Origin: Chimaeribacter californicus
GTDB taxonomy: Bacteria > Pseudomonadota > Gammaproteobacteria > Enterobacterales > Enterobacteriaceae
NCBI RefSeq assembly: GCF_002858675.1
Contig: NZ_PJZF01000004.1
Coordinates: forward strand, 186,001-250,000
DNA: 64,000 nt
Reading direction: 5' to 3'
Shown here piece by piece: positions 58,897-64,000 of this stretch; the stretch's first letter is position 1; every line of letters starts with the position of its first letter. Below the pieces are notes generated by a model, which did no database searches, was not told where the DNA came from, and saw only the letters and a program-made list of their open reading frames with translations. The translations under genes and the position numbers were made by a program.

Positions 58897-61497
58897 TTAT
58901 TGGCAGCGTGCGGTCAGACTGACCACCGATGCAGGTTGGTCTGACAGCGTGACGCGGTACGGCGCGCTGCACTGCTGCCCCGCCTCTTTGCCCCAGCTCA
59001 CCGTCAGGGTGCCTTTTTCCGGCAGGCCGCTCATATAGAGCTGGCCCTCTTCGCCGACGATGCCGCTCTGAAGGGTTTTCGCATTCTCTTTCTGCGCCAG
59101 CGTGGCGGTAGCGCCAAACGGCACGGCGCGGCCATCCGCCCGGCTCAGGGTCATCATCACCCGGTAGCCCACCTGCGTGGTGAACTGCGCCCGCACCACC
59201 GCGCCGCGGGTCGGCACCACGTACTGGATCGGTTCACTGAGGTCCACGTTGTCACCCAGCGTATCGGTACGCAGCGAGACTTCGGTTTCCCGGTAGGGGG
59301 TGGCGTAGGGGATAATGGCGTTGCCGAAGTGGTCCAGCGCCACGCCGCTGTTATTGCTGACGTTGGTGCCTGCCGCGCCCGCTGCATTCACCAGGATCAT
59401 CGACTCGCTCAATGGCTGTGACAGCGTCACGCCCTGGCTATGAACCACCACACCGCCGCGCAGGCCGTAGTTCACCTGGCTGCTGTCACGCGCATAGTTG
59501 TAGCCGAGATCGATATTGCCTTTGCTGCCCTGATAGCCCAGTGAGGCATTGCCGCTGTTGCCGACGCCGTCTGAGCCGTAACCCTCCTGCACGCTCCAGT
59601 TCAGGTTGCGCTGCGCCAGCGCGGTGCCGCTAAGCCCGACCTGATGATTGGTGCGCCCTTTGAGATCGCTGGTCATGCGGTAAGAGCTCCAGGCCCGCCC
59701 CAGCGGCACCGAGACGTTAAAGGAGAAGAGGTGATCCGGGTCGTCATAGTCCGGTGAGCGCGTATAGCTGTAGGCCATGCCCCAGCTCACCGGGCCGATG
59801 CGGCCGTTATAGCCGCCGCTGACGGAGCGCTGGGTGCCGTCATCGCCCCAGTAATCCTGCAGGTTCATGCTGAAATAGACCGAGCCGTAACGCCCCATCT
59901 GCTGGGTGATATTGCCCTGTAACTGACTGCGCTGGTGGTAACGGGCGTAGTCGCTGTCGGCGTGGTTGCGCACGTCGGTGGCTTCCTGGAAGCTGTAATA
60001 GCCCTGTGTGGAGTAGCGGTAACCCAGCAGGCGGAAGTCGGTGCCGCTGTCGGCAAAACTTTTGGCATACAAAAAACGGTAAGACTGGCCCTGTTCGTTG
60101 CGGCCGTCACCCAGGTCGCTTTTTGCCTGCGTGATGTCCAGCGAGACGGCGCCGATGTTACCCAGGTTGATGCCCGCGCCCAGCGCGAGGGCGTTATAGT
60201 CTTCGGAGAACAGCGTGCCGCCGTAAGCCGTGATGCCGTGCGGCAGGCCATAAATCGCATGGCCCTGGAGGAATTGCGGGTTACCGGAGTCATAGTTCCC
60301 GCCCTGGTACTCACCGCCGCTGACGCTGTATTTCAGGTGCCCTTCACGTTGCAGGATCGAGACCGCCGCAAACGGCTGGATGAAACGCTGCTCACGGCCG
60401 TCGCTCTCTTTGACGGTCACCGTCAGGTCACCGCTGCTGGAGGTGGGGTAGAGATCGTTAATCTCAAACGCGCCGGGCTGCACGAAGGTGCGGTAAATCA
60501 CGTAGCCGTTCTGCTCAATCACCACTTCCGCATTGGTGCGGGCAATGCCGCGCACCACCGGCGCAAAGCCGCGCTGGCTGTCCGGCAGCATTTCATCATC
60601 CGAGGTGAGTTGCACGCCGCGGAACTGTACGCTGTCAAACACATCGGCGGAGGTGTAGGTGTCACCCAGCGTCAGATCGGCTTTCAGCGGCACGATATTG
60701 CGCGTGAGGTAGGTGCCGAGGTTGTCGGTGGTGGTCTGCCCGTCGTAGCGGCTCCAGGTGGCATTATTGCGCAAGCGCCAGGCACCGAGGTTAACGCCGC
60801 TGCGCAGGTTGAAATAGTAGCCGTTGCTGTAGCTGCGCCCGCCGCTGCTGTCGTTATGCTCGCGGCCCCACTCATCGGTGTAGCGGTTCTCCCGGTAGTC
60901 GGTGTCGGTACGCCCGTTACTGCCGGAGAAGCTGTAGTCCAGCAGCAGCGCCGGGATGCCCTCATCCCAGCGGCTTTCCGGCACCGTGCCGCGGGCGGTC
61001 TGCACCATCGCCGCCTGCGGGAAGCTGAGGATCAGGGTCTGGTTGTTGAAATCAAAATGGCTGGCGGCGTTGGGTATCTGTTCCGTAAACGGCACACAGG
61101 CCTCGGCCGGGTACGCCGCCATCGCCGGGAAACGCTCAACCCGCACCCCCAGCTCCGCCAGTTGCACCCGGCTCAGGCAGGGCGTCAGGGATTCACCGGC
61201 GGCCTGCTGGTCGGCCGTCGCGGCGCTGAATGCCAGCTCGCGCACCTCATGCTTACGCTCATTAACGACAATCTCTACCCGGTAATTCCCCGGCAGCTGT
61301 TTACCGGTTGCGCCTTCATAAATCGACAAGTCGGCCAGTGCGCCGCCGGTACCGACATCTTCCAGAAAGCGCGGGTTGAACTGCGCGGCCTGTGCGCCAC
61401 AGGCACCGGCCACCAGCACCGCCAGGGCCGAACGTATAAAGCGCTGACAAAAGGCCGGGTGTTGGGGCTTCTGCATCCGCTGCATGGTGATGGTCAC
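58897..61497 (-). CDS. Fimbrial outer-membrane usher
   Basis: An 866-residue usher. After the signal peptide (to about 37) it shows the N-terminal chaperone-binding domain (FNPRFLEDVGTGGALADLSIYEG), and the beta-barrel with plug: DYSFSGSNGRTDTDYRENRY, YNFLRSGVNLG-like segment, GIARTNAEVVIEQNGYVIYRTFVQPGAFEINDLYPTSSSGDLTVTV. It ends with C-terminal domains containing GQLYMSGLPEKGTLTVSWG. It assembles the fibre across the outer membrane. The N-terminus is uncertain: GTG at 61497 or ATG at 61485, with no strong ribosome site. Confidence 0.93.
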   Translation of the reverse strand: MTITMQRMQKPQHPAFCQRFIRSALAVLVAGACGAQAAQFNPRFLEDVGTGGALADLSIYEGATGKQLPGNYRVEIVVNERKHEVRELAFSAATADQQAAGESLTPCLSRVQLAELGVRVERFPAMAAYPAEACVPFTEQIPNAASHFDFNNQTLILSFPQAAMVQTARGTVPESRWDEGIPALLLDYSFSGSNGRTDTDYRENRYTDEWGREHNDSSGGRSYSNGYYFNLRSGVNLGAWRLRNNATWSRYDGQTTTDNLGTYLTRNIVPLKADLTLGDTYTSADVFDSVQFRGVQLTSDDEMLPDSQRGFAPVVRGIARTNAEVVIEQNGYVIYRTFVQPGAFEINDLYPTSSSGDLTVTVKESDGREQRFIQPFAAVSILQREGHLKYSVSGGEYQGGNYDSGNPQFLQGHAIYGLPHGITAYGGTLFSEDYNALALGAGINLGNIGAVSLDITQAKSDLGDGRNEQGQSYRFLYAKSFADSGTDFRLLGYRYSTQGYYSFQEATDVRNHADSDYARYHQRSQLQGNITQQMGRYGSVYFSMNLQDYWGDDGTQRSVSGGYNGRIGPVSWGMAYSYTRSPDYDDPDHLFSFNVSVPLGRAWSSYRMTSDLKGRTNHQVGLSGTALAQRNLNWSVQEGYGSDGVGNSGNASLGYQGSKGNIDLGYNYARDSSQVNYGLRGGVVVHSQGVTLSQPLSESMILVNAAGAAGTNVSNNSGVALDHFGNAIIPYATPYRETEVSLRTDTLGDNVDLSEPIQYVVPTRGAVVRAQFTTQVGYRVMMTLSRADGRAVPFGATATLAQKENAKTLQSGIVGEEGQLYMSGLPEKGTLTVSWGKEAGQQCSAPYRVTLSDQPASVVSLTARCQ

Positions 61498-61523
61498 TCA
61501 GGTAAGGAGGGAAAGGGTGTCAT

Positions 61524-62225
61524 TCAGGATTTAACCGGCTGATTCAGGGTGTCACTTGAGGCACCGAAATCATTAATCACCGAATAGGTGACGGTGGCCG
61601 CGCTCTGCATACCGGCAGGCAGCGGCTGGCTTACCTGGCCTTTGGCCGGTACCATCGGGACGCGCCCGGCATCCCGGCCATCAAACGCGAGGTGATCAAA
61701 CGACAGGGTGTAAGGCGTGGGGTTGTGGATCACCACCTGATTGCCCTGACGGGTAAAGGTCAGCTGGCGGTAAGCGTCATTGGCATTGCCCGGCAGCCCC
61801 ACCGGCCGGTAGAACAGCTTCAGCCGGGTGCGCACGGCAATTTGCAGCACGTTCTTGCTCTGGCTGGCCTCGGAGGTGGACGGAATCGCCTTCACATTAA
61901 TCCAGTAAACGGATTCCCGATCCTGCGGCAGTGGTGCGCCGAGGTGCACAATACGCAGCACATTGTCTTTCGCGGGATCAAGGCGGAACAGCGGCGGGGT
62001 AATCACAAACGGGGTTTTTTTATTGCCGCTGACGTCCTCTGCCCAGGCCTGGATCAGGAACGCTTCTTTGTCATTGCGGTTACTGACGGTAAGTGAAGCC
62101 TCTTTTTTATCAGCCTGATAAATCACGCGCGTGGCACTCATGGCGATGCCCCCGGCCGCATAAGCACTTTGCGCAAGGGGGAGAAGACAGAAAAGAGAGC
62201 AGAGGAGTTTTTTGGTCAGTGTCAT
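61524..62225 (-). CDS. Periplasmic fimbrial chaperone (FGS type)
   Basis: A 233-residue PapD-like chaperone with a Sec signal (1-22). RVIYQADKKEASLTVSNRNDKEAFLIQAWAED is the first Ig-like domain. ITPPLFRLDPAKDNVLRIVHLGAPLPQDRESVYWINVKAIPS carries the conserved Arg and Lys region that anchors pilin C-termini. VRTRLKLFYRPVGLPG leads into the second domain. The start at 62225 gives a normal signal peptide; upstream in-frame ATGs at 62240 and 62285 are less likely. Confidence 0.92.
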   Translation of the reverse strand: MTLTKKLLCSLFCLLPLAQSAYAAGGIAMSATRVIYQADKKEASLTVSNRNDKEAFLIQAWAEDVSGNKKTPFVITPPLFRLDPAKDNVLRIVHLGAPLPQDRESVYWINVKAIPSTSEASQSKNVLQIAVRTRLKLFYRPVGLPGNANDAYRQLTFTRQGNQVVIHNPTPYTLSFDHLAFDGRDAGRVPMVPAKGQVSQPLPAGMQSAATVTYSVINDFGASSDTLNQPVKS

Positions 62226-62321
62226 GATTGCGCCCGGCATAAAATAAACGGGCGGCATGAAAAGTTTATGCTGCCCGCAGGACATGGCGATTCACCTTAG
62301 CGTCAGGTGCGCCTTGGGTGA

Positions 62322-62843
62322 TCAGTTGTAGGTCACATTGAAATCAACCTGGCTATTGCCATAACCCGGTGTTGCCCCGCCTTCTTTGCTGACATAGGCG
62401 GCGGAGTAATAGAGCACGTTCTGGCCTGCTTTCAGGGTTTCAGCCGCCGTGGCGGTGCCTACCTTAATGTCCGCGCCGGCTTTGTTGAACAGGCCGATGG
62501 CCACTTTGGTGGCGGCCCCGGCTTCGTTATTCACCAGCAAGCGGCCGTCATCATCTGCCAGGCCGTCGAACTGCACCTGCACATTTTGCTTGGTGGAGAT
62601 ATCGCACTCTTCCAGTTTGATCTGGAAAGCTTTTGCCGGGGATTTGGAGCCTGGATCTTTTAGGGTCGTGGTTTTTACCTGGCCCAGGTTAACTTCCTGG
62701 TTTTGGGAGTCGGCGGAGACCACGCAAGGCGCATCCACAATCTCGCCTTTAAAACGGATGGTGCCGTCGCCGTTATCCGCTGCAAAAGCGGATTGACTCA
62801 GAACCAGTGCCGCAATGGCAGAAATAACAAATCCTTTCTTCAT
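62322..62843 (-). CDS. Major fimbrial subunit (type 1-like pilin)
   Basis: A 173-residue pilin with a Sec signal (1-22, QSAFA). The mature protein has the FimA pattern: GTIRFKGEIVDAPCVVSADSQNQEVNLGQV with the first Cys, KLEECDISTKQNVQVQF with the second, and the donor-strand C-terminus GYGNSQVDFNVTYN with the penultimate Tyr. As the first gene of the operon, followed by a gap of 96 bases before the chaperone, it is probably the most abundant product. Confidence 0.93.
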   Translation of the reverse strand: MKKGFVISAIAALVLSQSAFAADNGDGTIRFKGEIVDAPCVVSADSQNQEVNLGQVKTTTLKDPGSKSPAKAFQIKLEECDISTKQNVQVQFDGLADDDGRLLVNNEAGAATKVAIGLFNKAGADIKVGTATAAETLKAGQNVLYYSAAYVSKEGGATPGYGNSQVDFNVTYN

Positions 62844-63226
62844 TTTTAAAAATCCTGTGAATAATCAATTCATAAAAGACGCCATGCCCAATTTTGGGAA
62901 AGCGTATCTGGAAAGTCGGGGAGTATATTAGTGAAGTGAAAAGGCATATCAATTTATAGATTTTTAATAGTAATGTTACTGTGGGTTAATTCTTATTAAT
63001 GCATTGATTTCACTGCTTCTAATAAGTGCTATTTATTTGGTGGATCGATAAGATTAAAACGATCGAAAATTTGTATGAAACAAGGGCGTGAATAAAGCGT
63101 GATATTATAGATTTCAAGAATGGATAATTTGTGAGTAATTGACAAATTATATGTTTGTAGGGTATTGCTTGAAAAACATAGGGGAGGGATGCCCGTCGTT
63201 ACCGGGCAAGGTGCCGCTCTGCAACG
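62844..63226. other. AT-rich upstream region of the fimbrial operon
   Basis: About 380 AT-rich bases with no convincing gene, containing the operon promoter. Two GATC (Dam) sites lie at 63043 and 63061, 18 bases apart. No inverted-repeat switch or recombinase gene was seen. Confidence 0.5.
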
Positions 63227-63286
63227 CTAAAAGGGGATATCAGCGAGGGAGAATAGCGGTATGTGAAGGCGCAAAATTAATTTCAT
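63227..63286 (-). pseudogene. Remnant of a yoeB-like toxin start
   Basis: An ATG overlapping the antitoxin stop codon opens a 19-residue frame beginning Met-Lys-Leu-Ile, as YoeB does. It then diverges (Leu-Arg-Leu-His-Ile-Pro) and stops at TAG. The position and overlap are those of yefM-yoeB, so the toxin body seems to have been deleted or replaced. The match is only four residues, so chance cannot be excluded. Confidence 0.4.
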
Positions 63287-63534
63287 TCATCGATGTCCCT
63301 TTCTGTCCCCGCTCCGCTTCTCAGGCATTCAATGGCATTCATCAGCCTTTTGGCATTTGCTGGGGAGCGTAACAAATACGCGGTCTCCTCCAGCGAGTTG
63401 TACTCCTCCAGTGACATTAAGACACAAGATGTACCATCGTGGCGGGTAATCAGCACCGGGGCCTGATCCTCAACGGTTTGTACCATGGTTGCTGAGAGAT
63501 TTTGTCGCGCTTCACTATAGGTGATGGTTCGCAT
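63283..63534 (-). CDS. yefM: YefM/Phd-type antitoxin
   Basis: An 83-residue protein: [19 protein letters not shown] and [42 protein letters not shown] are characteristic of YefM, with the N-terminal DNA-binding dimer and the C-terminal toxin-wrapping helix. No intact toxin gene follows on the minus strand. The ATG at 63534 has AGGAGC about 7 bases upstream. Confidence 0.92.
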   Translation of the reverse strand: MRTITYSEARQNLSATMVQTVEDQAPVLITRHDGTSCVLMSLEEYNSLEETAYLLRSPANAKRLMNAIECLRSGAGTERDIDE

Positions 63535-63701
63535 TGGAAATGCTCCTCAGGTTATGTGAGCAATCGTTGTACAATGATTGTGAGCATAAGACCACGCATA
63601 TAGCGCGCTGACCCCACTTGTCCTCCAACACAATACCAGCTTTACCGGAAGGTCGAGGAAAGCCGGTATCTGATCGGTGAAAACGAGGGATACCACCAAA
63701 C

Positions 63702-63917
63702 TTACATCGTGCTCCTCATATAGTGATTGTCCCCCACACAGACGGCCAGCGCCGTATCAAGCGTCATTTGCTTAATGTCCTCCTTACAGACAGCAAGATC
63801 GTCATAGGCCGCGGGGTTGACAGCAATAACCTGCCCCCGCCGCGACATCAGGCGCCAATTCCACGCCTGGCGCGAATCCTGGTAAATATAGAAATAAGAT
63901 ACGGGTAATTGCTGCAT
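63702..63917 (-). CDS. Small DUF1508-like protein
   Basis: A 71-residue protein: YFYIYQDSRQAWNWRLMSRRGQVIAVNPAAYDDLAVCKEDIKQM matches the single-repeat DUF1508 (YegP-like) pattern of an aromatic strand, Trp-x-Trp-Arg, a G-x-V/I-I-A turn and a Cys-containing helix. YegP-type proteins are small cytoplasmic proteins of unknown function. AGGAC precedes the ATG by 7 bases. It is not closely linked to the antitoxin (167-base gap). Confidence 0.7.
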   Translation of the reverse strand: MQQLPVSYFYIYQDSRQAWNWRLMSRRGQVIAVNPAAYDDLAVCKEDIKQMTLDTALAVCVGDNHYMRSTM

Positions 63918-64000
63918 AATTTGTCCTGTTTACTGTGGGTAATGATTTTACGCCCTTCACCCGCCCGCATTGCACGCAGCGTGATAAAGGAAAGCTAAGG

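Noticed and set aside
59935-61542. 535-codon open frame on the plus strand opposite the usher gene
   Set aside because: It is a mirror frame of a clear usher gene in GC-rich DNA, with Val/Ala/Arg/His-rich low-complexity composition and no family resemblance.
62844-63226. Invertible fimbrial promoter switch
   Set aside because: No pair of inverted repeats of adequate length and no fimB/fimE-type recombinase gene nearby.
63139-63372. 77-codon plus-strand frame over the antitoxin end
   Set aside because: No ribosome site and no family features, and it overlaps the antitoxin gene on the other strand.
1-64000. CRISPR arrays, tRNA or rRNA genes, insertion sequences, prophage
   Set aside because: No regularly spaced repeats, cloverleaf-type sequences, rRNA motifs, transposases, integrases or phage structural genes were seen on either strand.

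Overview
The window comes from a GC-rich chromosome of an enteric gammaproteobacterium (order Enterobacterales). The genus cannot be fixed from the sequence. The evidence is the enterobacterial hpa gene order with proteins close to the E. coli W set, SotB, a YbeM-type amidase, chaperone/usher fimbriae, a YefM antitoxin, and a periplasmic glucose/gluconate oxidation pathway like that of Serratia, Rahnella and Erwinia relatives. No rRNA, tRNA, CRISPR array, insertion sequence or prophage was recognised.

Layout. 1-9 kb: the end of a cytochrome c-like gene and a multicopper oxidase; a CHASE4-PAS-GGDEF-EAL protein; a PPOX-fold stress protein; a periplasmic DsrE protein; a GNAT acetyltransferase; a GH3 beta-glucosidase. 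9-13 kb: the three-subunit membrane gluconate 2-dehydrogenase. 13-26 kb: an organosulfur assimilation locus. It starts with a sigma-54 activator whose C-terminal half is a cytoplasmic SsuA-like sulfonate-binding domain. Divergent from it, behind a candidate sigma-54 promoter with paired upstream sites, lie SsuD, SfnG, an FAD/NAD(P) protein, a DszA/NtaA-like monooxygenase and a MetNIQ-like transporter, followed by an MFS permease and a DszC/SfnB-like flavoenzyme. 26-33.7 kb: PQQ glucose dehydrogenase (Gcd), a yellow/MRJP-like periplasmic protein, two cupins, an OmpR-type two-component system and a small secreted DUF1471 protein. Much of this block is AT-richer than its surroundings.

33.7-48.2 kb: 4-hydroxyphenylacetate catabolism in the canonical order hpaR | G E D F H I X A B C, with three departures. 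HpaD is a Brevibacterium-type extradiol dioxygenase of the vicinal-oxygen-chelate fold, not the LigB-type enzyme of E. coli. An NAD-dependent succinate-semialdehyde dehydrogenase gene sits between hpaF and hpaH. An ATP-dependent PEP carboxykinase gene follows hpaC by 23 bases. Together these suggest a pathway extended from 4-hydroxyphenylacetate through succinate towards gluconeogenesis. Operators, a CRP site, a promoter and a terminator that splits the cluster into two transcripts are visible.

48.4-57.2 kb: an orphan SsuA-like binding protein, SotB, a MocR-type regulator, and a divergent operon with a signal-less substrate-binding-like protein, a YbeM-like amidase and a polar amino-acid-type ABC transporter. 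57.2-64 kb: a five-gene chaperone/usher fimbrial operon whose adhesin has an AT-rich N-terminal half, then a YefM antitoxin followed by a 19-codon stub that begins like yoeB, and a DUF1508-like small protein.

The best candidates for novelty are the sulfonate-sensing sigma-54 regulator with its cis sites, and the remodelled hpa/pckA locus.
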